Assembly (NCBI GenBank): GCA_002430835.1
Contig: DJDA01000086.1
Span: 1 to 15,424, forward strand
Source: Brevundimonas sp. UBA5936
GTDB lineage: Bacteria > Pseudomonadota > Alphaproteobacteria > Caulobacterales > Caulobacteraceae
Length of the DNA: 15,424 bases
Direction: 5' to 3'
Shown here one piece after another: positions 1-6,073 of the stretch (position 1 is its first letter; each line of letters opens with the position of its first letter). The notes under the pieces were generated by a model that saw nothing but the letters and a program-made list of their open reading frames with translations, ran no database searches and had not been told where the DNA came from. The translations under genes and the position numbers were made by a program.

Positions 1-304
1 GGCGGGCGGCGGCGGGGCGAGCGCCCCAGTTCTGCGTGCCCAGGTCGGGCAGGTCGCGGGCGACGAAGGTGCCGCGCGACGCCTCGGCCGTCAGCCAGCC
101 CTGCAGCACCAGCTCCTGATAGGCGGCGTCGACGGTGTTGCGATGGATGCCCAAGGCGCCCGCCAGGGCGCGGGTGCCGGGCAGGCGGTCGCCGGGCTTC
201 AGCCGCCCGCGCTCGATCTCACGGATCACCGACCCCGCCAGATTGATGAACAGGGGCCGGGCGGGGTCTTCGATCAGTTCAATGACGACGGCGCTGCGCC
301 CCAT
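1..304 (-). CDS. MocR/PdxR-type GntR-family regulator, N-terminal part only
   Basis: The gene runs off the left edge of the window, so only the first ~101 residues are visible. They form a winged helix-turn-helix of the GntR class. Recognisable stretches are PLFINLAGSVIREIERGRLK, then PGDRLPGTRALAGALGIHRN with NTVDAAYQELVLQGWL, and RGTFVA at the wing. The LPGTRALA and GIHRNTV wording is typical of MocR regulators, which fuse this DNA-binding domain to a PLP-binding aminotransferase-like domain; that second domain would lie outside the window, so its presence is inferred. ATG at 302-304 is the only ATG/GTG/TTG start between this domain and an upstream in-frame stop at 323-325, and no clear ribosome-binding site precedes it. 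The gene is divergent from the thioredoxin-like gene at 423. By the usual MocR habit it probably regulates itself and the divergent transcript. DNA-binding domain: near certain. MocR rather than plain GntR: likely. Confidence 0.85.
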   Translation of the reverse strand, partial: MGRSAVVIELIEDPARPLFINLAGSVIREIERGRLKPGDRLPGTRALAGALGIHRNTVDAAYQELVLQGWLTAEASRGTFVARDLPDLGTQNWGARPAAAR

Positions 305-321
305 GATCCGGCCTATCGGAT
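303..321. promoter_or_regulatory. Candidate MocR operator at the divergent mocR1/trx start region
   Basis: The plus strand reads ATGATCCGGCC followed by TATCGGAT. ATCCG (306-310) and CGGAT (317-321) form a small inverted repeat with a 6-base gap. The 11-mer ATGATCCGGCC, plus the following (A/T)ATC, recurs at 7596-7610 beside the second MocR gene. The element overlaps the mocR1 start codon, which would suit autorepression. That it is an operator is inference; what is seen is the shared motif and its placement. Confidence 0.4.
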
Positions 322-329
322 TTCAAGAA

Positions 330-397
330 AGCGGCTCTTATGACAGGGCCGCTGGGTCGGGTATCCCACGCGCACTCCCAGGCAGCAACACTGCTGC
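330..397 (+). other. Upstream region of the thioredoxin-like gene with two small inverted repeats
   Basis: Two stem-loops are visible in the plus-strand leader. AGCGGC (330-335) pairs with GCCGCT (348-353), and GCAGCA (382-387) pairs with TGCTGC (392-397) around an ACAC loop. No convincing -35/-10 pair was found. They could be leader structures or regulator half-sites; in GC-rich DNA small stems also arise by chance. Confidence 0.3.
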
Positions 398-422
398 GGG
401 ATCAGAAACAAGGGATAGGGTC

Positions 423-659
423 ATGGCCGAGAAAGCCGTTTTCTATCACGCAGGCTGCACCGTCTGCGTTGACGCCGAGCAGCGCTTCGTCGGCGCGCTG
501 AATCCGGCGGCCTATGACGTCGAGGTCGTTCACCTGGGCGAGACGCCGCAGCGTCTGGCCGAAGCCGAGGCCGCCGGCGTGCAATCGGTTCCGGCCATCG
601 TCATGGGCGGCGCCGTCTATCACATCAATCACGGCGCGGACCTTTCGGCCCTGCGCTGA
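423..659 (+). CDS. Small thioredoxin/glutaredoxin-fold protein with CxxC
   Basis: This is a 78-residue protein that begins with a beta strand (AVFYH) leading directly into the redox motif C12-T-V-C15. A cis-proline loop, SVPAIV, has Pro57. This is the arrangement of a minimal thioredoxin-fold dithiol oxidoreductase, and the length is like a glutaredoxin (about 80 residues) rather than a thioredoxin (about 105). No signal peptide or membrane segment is visible, so it should be cytosolic. The ATG at 423 is chosen because the fold starts right there; an open frame extends upstream to 135 but crosses the mocR1 gene. A weak AGGG-type site precedes it. The gene is divergent from mocR1 and is followed by two hairpins ending in a T run before the SHMT gene. 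Its partner is unknown; control by mocR1 is inferred from divergence. Confidence 0.8.
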   Translation: MAEKAVFYHAGCTVCVDAEQRFVGALNPAAYDVEVVHLGETPQRLAEAEAAGVQSVPAIVMGGAVYHINHGADLSALR

Positions 660-670
660 CGCACCTCGGC

Positions 671-747
671 CTGGCTTCAGTCCCCCGAAGCCAGCCGCTC
701 GGCGGGTCGGCGACCCTCCTCCTCAGAGGCCGACCCGCCGTCTTTTT
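671..747 (+). terminator. Tandem hairpins with T run between trx-like gene and glyA
   Basis: The first hairpin pairs CTGGCTTC (671-678) with GAAGCCAG (687-694), loop 8 bases. The second pairs an 11-base arm 701-711 (GGCGGGTCGGC) with 729-739 (GCCGACCCGCC) and is followed by GTCTTTTT (740-747), the form of a factor-independent terminator on the plus strand. Only 21 bases separate the T run from the glyA ATG at 769. So glyA must be transcribed by readthrough or from a promoter overlapping this structure. It could be a conditional terminator rather than a simple gene end. Confidence 0.75.
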
Positions 748-768
748 CACTGGAATGACGGAGACGAC

Positions 769-2037
769 ATGGTTCTCGACCTGGCGACGCGGGCTCTGGA
801 CCCGCAACTGGCCCAAGCCCTGATGCTGGAGCGCCAGCGCCAGCAGGACAGCATCGAGCTGATCGCGTCCGAGAACATCGTCAGCGCCGCCGTCCGTCAG
901 GCGCAGGGCTCGGTCCTGACCAACAAATACGCCGAGGGCTATCCGGGCCGCCGCTACTACGGCGGCTGCGAGGCGGTCGACATCGCCGAGAAGCTGGCCA
1001 TCGAGCGCGCCTGCACCCTGTTCGACACGGCCTACGCCAACGTCCAGCCGCACTCGGGCGTCAACGCCAACCTCGCCGTGCTGTTCGCCCTGATCAAGCC
1101 GGGCGACCGCATCATGGGGCTAGATCTGGCCTGCGGCGGCCACCTGACGCATGGCTCGCCGGTCAGCCTGTCGGGCCAGTGGTTCGAGGTCAGCGCCTAT
1201 CGGGTGCGCGAAGACGACGACCTGATCGACTATGACGACATGGAGCAGCGCGTCCTTCAGGACCGGCCACGCCTGATCTATGCGGGCGGTTCGGCCTATC
1301 CGCGCCGCATCGACTTCGCCCGGATGCGTCAGATCGCGGATCAGGTCGGCGCCTATCTGGTGGCCGACGTGGCCCACTACGCAGGGCTGATCGCGGCGGG
1401 CCTCTATCCCAATCCGACGCCGCACGCCCATGTCACCACCTCGACCACGCACAAGACCCTGCGCGGCCCGCGCGGCGGCCTGATCCTGTGCAACGATCCC
1501 GAGCTGGCGCGCCGCATCGACAAGGCGGTCTTCCCCGGTACCCAGGGCGGGCCGCTGATGCACGTCATCGCGGGCAAGGCGGCGGCCTTCCATGAGGCGC
1601 TGCAACCGGACTTTGTCGAATACTCCAAGGCGGTGATCGAGAACGCCCGCGTACTGGGCCAGACGCTGGCGGACGGGGGCCTGCGCCTGGTGTCGGGCGG
1701 AACGGACTGTCACCTGGTGCTGGTGGACCTGCGCCCCTTCGGCCTGACCGGCAAGGCGGCGGTCGAGGCGCTGGAGGATCACGGCCTGATCGCCAACAAG
1801 AACGCCGTCCCCTATGACACGGCCTCGCCCATGGTGACGTCGGGGCTGCGACTGGGCTCGCCGTCCTCGACCTCGCGCGGGTTCGACGCCGAGGCGTTCC
1901 GCACGGTCGGCGGCATGATCCTGACCATCCTCAAGGGTCTGCGCGACGGCGATCTCGACAGCGCGGCGGTGAAGGCGCAGGGAAGAGAACTGACGCGGGC
2001 CTATCCGATCGCCGGACCGGCGCTGACGCCCGCTTAA
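769..2037 (+). CDS. glyA: Serine hydroxymethyltransferase family protein, divergent paralogue
   Basis: A 422-residue fold-type I PLP enzyme of the SHMT family. Canonical SHMT is cytosolic and moves a one-carbon unit between serine and tetrahydrofolate, giving glycine. Family landmarks are all present: LIASEN (31-36), YAEGYPGRRYYGGCE (54-68), D200 and H203, the PLP lysine K229 in TTHKTLRGPRGG, GTQGGPLMH, and the substrate-carboxylate arginine R361 in SGLRLGSP. Three active-site positions differ from E. coli GlyA. The ring-stacking His126 equivalent is C122 (ACGGHLTHG). The phosphate-binding Ser99 equivalent is V98 (HSGVNAN instead of HSGSQAN). Residue 204, Val in E. coli, is Tyr (DVAHYAG). This marks a paralogue that may act on another amino acid, for example as a 2-methylserine hydroxymethyltransferase or an aldolase; that is inference. 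ATG 769 has GGAG at 760-763. pdxY follows 17 bases after the stop. Confidence 0.9.
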   Translation: MVLDLATRALDPQLAQALMLERQRQQDSIELIASENIVSAAVRQAQGSVLTNKYAEGYPGRRYYGGCEAVDIAEKLAIERACTLFDTAYANVQPHSGVNANLAVLFALIKPGDRIMGLDLACGGHLTHGSPVSLSGQWFEVSAYRVREDDDLIDYDDMEQRVLQDRPRLIYAGGSAYPRRIDFARMRQIADQVGAYLVADVAHYAGLIAAGLYPNPTPHAHVTTSTTHKTLRGPRGGLILCNDPELARRIDKAVFPGTQGGPLMHVIAGKAAAFHEALQPDFVEYSKAVIENARVLGQTLADGGLRLVSGGTDCHLVLVDLRPFGLTGKAAVEALEDHGLIANKNAVPYDTASPMVTSGLRLGSPSSTSRGFDAEAFRTVGGMILTILKGLRDGDLDSAAVKAQGRELTRAYPIAGPALTPA

Positions 2038-2042
2038 GGAGG
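2037..2042 (+). promoter_or_regulatory. Strong ribosome-binding site of pdxY, overlapping the glyA stop
   Basis: The glyA stop TAA runs straight into a consensus Shine-Dalgarno (TAAGGAGGT), 12 bases before the GTG start of pdxY at 2055. It fixes the GTG start and implies the two genes share a transcript and are translationally linked. Confidence 0.8.
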
Positions 2043-2054
2043 TTCCGAACGCGC

Positions 2055-2855
2055 GTGCGGGTCATCTCGATACAAAGTCAGGTCGTCTACGGCCACGTCG
2101 GCAACAGCGCGGCGGTCCAGCCGATGCAGGCCATGGGGCTGGAGGTGGCGGCGGTGCCGACCACCCTTTTGTCCAATCACCCGCACTATCCCACCATGCG
2201 CGGCCGGATTCTGGAGACGGAACTGGTCGCCGACCTGCTGCTGGGGGTCGAGGAGCGCGACCTGCCCATGACATCCGGGGCGGTGGTCACGGGCTATATG
2301 GGCTCGGCCGCCAATGCGGCGGCGACGGCGGGTTTCCTGCGGCGCTGGAAGGCGAGGAACCCGGCGCTGCTGCACATCTGCGATCCGGTGATCGGCGATG
2401 ATGATCTGGGCGTCTTCGTCGCCGAGGGCCTGATCGAACAGTTCCGCGATGAACTGACGCCGATGGCCGACATCATCACCCCCAACCAGTTCGAACTGGG
2501 CCGACTGGTCGGCGAACGGCCCGATACGGTCGAGGGGGTGATCGAGGCGACGCGCATCCTGAACGCGCGCGGCACGGGGCGGACGGTGGTGACGGGCTGC
2601 GTCCTGACCGACACCGCGCCCGGCGAGGTCGAGACCGTGGCGGTCGAGGGCGGGCTCGCCCATCGCACCTCCATCCCCCGCATCCCGATCCGGCCCAGCG
2701 GCACGGGCGACCTGTTCACCGCATACCTGACTGGCTGGCTGATGCGCGGCGAGGGGCTGGCCGAGGCCGCCGCCCGCGCCACCGCCGGGGTCCAGACCGT
2801 TCTGCTGCGGACCCAGGCGGCGGGCGCCTTCGAGATGCGCCTGACCGAGGGCTGA
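2055..2855 (+). CDS. pdxY: Pyridoxal kinase PdxY
   Basis: A 266-residue ribokinase-superfamily kinase that phosphorylates pyridoxal with ATP to give PLP in the salvage pathway. The N-terminal SIQSQVVYGHVGNSAAV is the PdxY/PdxK signature, and SNHPHY follows at 40-45. CDPVIGDD (109-116) and ITPNQFEL (141-148) are typical inner motifs, and the GTGD anion-hole/catalytic motif (216-219, Asp219 as base) is followed by LFTAYLTGWL. Length is normal for PdxY (about 285) or slightly short. The GTG start at 2055 is supported by the consensus Shine-Dalgarno overlapping the glyA stop. It is the second gene of a glyA-pdxY unit, so the cell can raise PLP supply together with the SHMT. It ends 6 bases from the stop of the convergent aminotransferase gene. 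PdxY versus PdxK is judged from the N-terminal signature. Confidence 0.92.
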   Translation: MRVISIQSQVVYGHVGNSAAVQPMQAMGLEVAAVPTTLLSNHPHYPTMRGRILETELVADLLLGVEERDLPMTSGAVVTGYMGSAANAAATAGFLRRWKARNPALLHICDPVIGDDDLGVFVAEGLIEQFRDELTPMADIITPNQFELGRLVGERPDTVEGVIEATRILNARGTGRTVVTGCVLTDTAPGEVETVAVEGGLAHRTSIPRIPIRPSGTGDLFTAYLTGWLMRGEGLAEAAARATAGVQTVLLRTQAAGAFEMRLTEG

Positions 2856-2863
2856 AAGCCCTC
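2847..2863. terminator. Hairpin spanning both convergent stop codons
   Basis: GAGGGCT (2847-2853) and AGCCCTC (2857-2863) form a perfect 7-base stem with a 3-base loop. It covers the pdxY stop (2853-2855) and most of the opposing gene's stop (2862-2864). No T run follows on either strand, so it is a weak candidate for a shared bidirectional transcription end. Confidence 0.4.
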
Positions 2864-4019
2864 AGCCGAAGCTGGCGACGGCGGCGATCACCCGGTCCTG
2901 CACGGCCTCGTCCAGATAGGCGCTCATCGGCAGGCTGACGACGCGCTCGGCCTTGACCTCGGTCACGGCCAGTCCGCCGGGGCCGACGGGGTGCTGGCGA
3001 TAGGCGGGCTGGCGGTGCAGGGGGATCGGATAATAGACGGCGGTCGGCACGCCTTCAGCCTTCAGATGGGCGGCCAGGGCGTCGCGATCGTCATGCTCGA
3101 CGGTGAACTGCGCCCAGACCGAGCGGCCGTCGGGAATGACCACCGGCGTCGCCGCCACATGACCGGCCAGCCCCTGCACATAGCGCTCGGCGATGCGGTT
3201 GCGGCGCTCGATCTCGTCGGGGAAGATCTTCAGCTTCTCCAGCAGGACGGCGGCTTGCAGCGTGTCCAGCCGTCCGTTCATGCCCAGACGCGGGTTCAGG
3301 TATTTCGGATCGTGGGCGAAGGCCTGCGCCGCCGCATCCGCCGCTGTCGCCTGTCCGTGGACGCGCAGCGAGACCAGATGATCCATCAGGCTCGCCTCCT
3401 TCAGCAGCACCGCCCCGCCGTCGCCATAGGCGCCCAGAGGCTTGGCCGGGAAAAAGCTCAGCGTTGTGGCGTCGGCCCAATGGAGGGGATGCCGGCCGTT
3501 CAGGGTGCAGCCGAACCCCTGCGCCGAATCCGCGATCAGCTTCAGCCCGTGCTTCTGCGTGATTTCCGACAGGGCGGGATAGTCGGCGGGCTGGCCGAAC
3601 AGGTCCACGGCGATGATCGCGCGGGGTTTCAGCACGCCCTCGCGCTCGACCGCCTCGACGGCGGCGCGCAGGTGGTCGGGGTCCATCGTCCAGGTGTCGG
3701 GCCGGATGTCGACGAAGACCGGCGTGGCGCCCGCCAGCGCCACAACCTCGGCCGTGGCGGCGAAGGTGAAGGCGGGGCAGAAGACGGCGTCTCCCGGCCC
3801 CACGCCCCACGCCATCATCAACAGCACCAGCGCATCCGTCCCGTTGGAGCAGGACAGGGCGTGGGGCGCCTGGCCGAAGTCGCACAGGGCCTGTTCAAAG
3901 GCGCCGACCGCCGGGCCCATGATGTACTGGCCGCTGGCCGCGACCTCCATAAGGGCGGCGTCGATGGTCGCGCCGATGCGGCGGCGCTGGCTGAGAAGAT
4001 CGATGAAGGGAATGGTCAC
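2862..4019 (-). CDS. DegT/DnrJ/EryC1 family sugar aminotransferase, WbpE-like
   Basis: A 385-residue PLP aminotransferase of the DegT/DnrJ/EryC1/StrS family, which puts an amino group on keto-sugars bound to nucleotides. FIDLLSQ at the N-terminus, GQYIMGPAV, CSNGTDAL (57-64), D164 in IADSAQ (pairs with the PLP ring nitrogen), and K193 in SFFPAKPLGAYGDGGA (Schiff-base lysine) are in family order. So are MNGRLDTLQAAVL and YYPIPLHRQPAY near the C-terminus. The wording matches, from memory, P. aeruginosa WbpE, which aminates UDP-3-keto-GlcNAcA. No other polysaccharide gene lies in the window, so the exact substrate is open. It starts with GTG at 4019, with GGAG on the minus strand at 4030-4033. 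It lies 43 bases after yggS on the same strand and is probably the last gene of the mocR2-alr-yggS unit. Confidence 0.88.
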   Translation of the reverse strand: MTIPFIDLLSQRRRIGATIDAALMEVAASGQYIMGPAVGAFEQALCDFGQAPHALSCSNGTDALVLLMMAWGVGPGDAVFCPAFTFAATAEVVALAGATPVFVDIRPDTWTMDPDHLRAAVEAVEREGVLKPRAIIAVDLFGQPADYPALSEITQKHGLKLIADSAQGFGCTLNGRHPLHWADATTLSFFPAKPLGAYGDGGAVLLKEASLMDHLVSLRVHGQATAADAAAQAFAHDPKYLNPRLGMNGRLDTLQAAVLLEKLKIFPDEIERRNRIAERYVQGLAGHVAATPVVIPDGRSVWAQFTVEHDDRDALAAHLKAEGVPTAVYYPIPLHRQPAYRQHPVGPGGLAVTEVKAERVVSLPMSAYLDEAVQDRVIAAVASFG

Positions 4020-4062
4020 GCGTCGATTACTCCGGGGAGGGGGAGAAAGGCTGGTCCGGCTC

Positions 4063-4824
4063 TCAGGCCAGACCGGGCCAGTAGTGGGCGTTCGGCGTCG
4101 GGCGCGGGCCGAAGATGGCCTGTCCGACGCGCACCACGGTCGCGCCTTCGCGCACGGCCAGTTCGTAGTCGCCGGTCATGCCCATCGACAGGCCGGTGAT
4201 GCGCGCGTCGATGCGCTCGGCCTTGTCGCGCAGGGACCGCAGCAGGGTGAAGCAGGGCCGCACCCGGTCGGGATCGTCGCTGAACACCGCCAGCGTCATC
4301 AGCCCCTGCGGCTTCAGCCGGGGAAAGGCCTCCAGCCGTTCGATGAAGTCCAGGGCATCATCGGGATGCAGGCCGAACTTGCTCTCCTCGCCCGAGGTGT
4401 TGACCTGGACATAGACCTTCATGTCGCGCCCGTCGGTCTCCAGCCGCTTGTTCAGCCCCTCGGCCAGCTTGAGGCTGTCCAGCGCATGAAACTCGTCCGC
4501 CAGACGGGTCAGGTATTTGACCTTGTTCGACTGCAGGTGGCCGACGACGTGCCAGCGCATCGACAGGTCGGCCATGGCCTCGGCCTTGTCGCGGGCCTCC
4601 TGCAGCTTGTTCTCGCCGAAGTCGGTGACGCCCGCGGCCCAGGCCAGACGCAGGATCTCGGCCGGAACCGTCTTGGTGATCGGCAACAGGCGCACGCTGT
4701 CGATCGGCCGCCCCACCTGTTCGCAGGCGGCGGCGATGCGGCGATGAACCAGCGCCAGATTGGCGGCGAACCGCTCGCGCGGGTCAGGCCCGAAGCGTTC
4801 TAGGTTTTCAGGCGAAAGGGTCAC
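4063..4824 (-). CDS. yggS: YggS/PLPBP family PLP homeostasis protein
   Basis: A 253-residue single-domain protein with the fold of the alanine racemase N-terminal barrel. The family (YggS in E. coli, PROSC/PLPBP in humans) binds PLP without a known enzymatic activity and keeps vitamin B6 pools and amino/keto acid balance in order. The PLP lysine is K51 in PITKTVP. Other landmarks are FGENKLQEA (69-77), WHVVGHLQSNKVKYL, NTSGEESKFGL, the GLMTL strand, and LSMGMTGDYELAVREGAT ending in VRVGQAIFGPR. It is somewhat longer than E. coli YggS (234). GTG at 4824 is preferred over an in-frame GTG at 4842. It overlaps the alr stop as GTGA and has GGGAG 8 bases upstream (4833-4837). The tight coupling to alr and the following PLP-dependent aminotransferase fit a role in guarding PLP for these enzymes. 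Confidence 0.93.
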   Translation of the reverse strand: MTLSPENLERFGPDPRERFAANLALVHRRIAAACEQVGRPIDSVRLLPITKTVPAEILRLAWAAGVTDFGENKLQEARDKAEAMADLSMRWHVVGHLQSNKVKYLTRLADEFHALDSLKLAEGLNKRLETDGRDMKVYVQVNTSGEESKFGLHPDDALDFIERLEAFPRLKPQGLMTLAVFSDDPDRVRPCFTLLRSLRDKAERIDARITGLSMGMTGDYELAVREGATVVRVGQAIFGPRPTPNAHYWPGLA

Positions 4825-4837
4825 GAAACATACTCCC
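4821..4837 (-). promoter_or_regulatory. yggS start context: GTGA overlap with alr and Shine-Dalgarno
   Basis: On the minus strand GGGAG (4837-4833) sits inside the last codons of alr, 8 bases before the GTG of yggS. GTG and the alr stop TGA share the sequence GTGA (4824-4821). This is a classic translational-coupling arrangement and decides the yggS start. Confidence 0.75.
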
Positions 4838-6026
4838 GACACAGGCGGCGGCCCAGCCGCGCGATGACTTCATAGTCGATGGTCGCGCCGTCCAGCGCCA
4901 GTTGTTCCGGCGTGCGGTTCGGGCCCAAAAGTTCCACCTGACCGCCTGCCTTCAGCGCATCGGGGGGCAGGGCGCTGATATCCACGACCAGACTGTCCAT
5001 CGAGATGCGCCCGACGAAGGGCAGCAACCAGCCCTCGAATGCGGCGGCGCCGGTGGCCGATAACTGGCGCGGCCAGCCGTCGGCATAGCCCACGCCGATG
5101 GTGGCCAGCCGCATTCCCTTCGCCGCCGTGACGGCCCAGCCGTAGCCGACGCCCGCGCCCGCAGGCACGGCGCGGGTCTGGATGACGCGGCCCGTCACCT
5201 CGACCACCGGCTGCATGGGCCGCGCAGAGGGGGAGGCGTCCAGCCCGAACAGGGCCGCCCCGACCCGGCACAGGTCGTAGTGATAGTCCTGGCCCAGCCA
5301 GCACCCGGCCGAGTTGGCCAGGGAGCGCGGAATGCCCGACGGCGCGTGGGCCAGAATGCGCTCGAAGGCCTGACGCTGGCGCGCATTGCCTGCGTGGCCG
5401 GGCGTGTCGGCGACGGCCAGATGGCTGAGGAGCAGGCGCGGTTCGATCCAGCGGATCGGGCCGTCCGGGTCGAAGGCGAAGGCGGCGTCCTCGGGCGGCA
5501 GGCCCAGCCGCGACATGCCGGTGTCGAACTGGATCGCCGCCGCCAGCGGCCGCCCGACGGCCCGGCCCAGACGCGCCCAGCCCTGCATCTGCTCGCGGCT
5601 GTTCAGCACCGGGATCGCCCCGGCGGCGAGGGCGGCGTATTCGGCGCCGGGCGCCAGGCCGTTCAGCACGAACAGTTCGGCGTCGGCGGGCAGGACGCGG
5701 CGCAGATCCACGGCCTCGAACAGATGGGCGACGAAGAAGGCGCGGCATCCGGCGTCATAGAGGGCGGGCGCGATGCGGGCCGCGCCCAGACCATAGGCGT
5801 CGGCCTTGACCACGGCGGCGCAGGCGGCGGGCGCGATCCTGTCCCGCATGGCGCGATAGTTGGCGGCGACGGCGCTTAAGGAAACGCGAATCCGGCCGCC
5901 GCCGTGGTCGGATCGGCGGCCCGGCTGATCGGTCGGGAACAGGGCGAGGGCAGGCAAGGGACGGAAGCTTTCACGGCGTCGGCTGACCGCCGACCTCCGC
6001 ACCCTAGACGGCGCTGTCCCGGCCAT
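4821..6026 (-). CDS. alr: Alanine racemase
   Basis: A PLP-dependent racemase interconverting L- and D-alanine, the source of D-Ala for peptidoglycan. It has a TIM-barrel N-domain and a beta C-domain. The PLP lysine is K74 in VVKADAYGLG, and the second catalytic residue is Y295 in GVGYGWAV. QFDTGMSRLGL, LLSHLAVADTP, SLANSAG, GVGYADGWPR and RISMDSLVVDIS (M343-D344) are the standard landmarks. Counted from the ATG at 6026 the protein has 401 residues and K74 falls about 35 residues later than usual. The first ~44 residues are arginine-rich and match no part of the fold. Other starts are GTG 6002 and TTG 5957 (K74 would become K51), and none has a good Shine-Dalgarno, so the true start is uncertain. 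It lies 47 bases after mocR2 and overlaps yggS by 4 bases. Confidence 0.9.
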   Translation of the reverse strand: MAGTAPSRVRRSAVSRRRESFRPLPALALFPTDQPGRRSDHGGGRIRVSLSAVAANYRAMRDRIAPAACAAVVKADAYGLGAARIAPALYDAGCRAFFVAHLFEAVDLRRVLPADAELFVLNGLAPGAEYAALAAGAIPVLNSREQMQGWARLGRAVGRPLAAAIQFDTGMSRLGLPPEDAAFAFDPDGPIRWIEPRLLLSHLAVADTPGHAGNARQRQAFERILAHAPSGIPRSLANSAGCWLGQDYHYDLCRVGAALFGLDASPSARPMQPVVEVTGRVIQTRAVPAGAGVGYGWAVTAAKGMRLATIGVGYADGWPRQLSATGAAAFEGWLLPFVGRISMDSLVVDISALPPDALKAGGQVELLGPNRTPEQLALDGATIDYEVIARLGRRLCREYVS

Positions 6027-6073
6027 TCCCTGCCACGTCGGCGCAGATCGTCAGACCGCTTTGTAAGCGTCGA

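Noticed and set aside
135..659. Longer upstream start of the thioredoxin-like gene, giving 174 residues
   Set aside because: The extension runs antisense through the mocR1 coding region and has no fold; the thioredoxin fold starts at the ATG at 423.
514..768. Upstream extension of the SHMT frame to 507 residues
   Set aside because: It overlaps the thioredoxin-like gene and the terminator hairpins. SHMT homology begins just after the ATG at 769, which has its own ribosome-binding site.
660..768. Glycine or other known riboswitch before glyA
   Set aside because: Two simple hairpins and a T run are present, but none of the conserved cores of known riboswitches could be recognised.
2991..4803. 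Long plus-strand open frames opposite the aminotransferase and yggS genes
   Set aside because: They are shadows of the minus-strand genes, typical of GC-rich codon use, and show no family motif.
4825..4842. GTG at 4842 as the yggS start
   Set aside because: It overlaps alr by 22 bases with no Shine-Dalgarno; the GTG at 4824 has GGGAG 8 bases upstream and the GTGA overlap.
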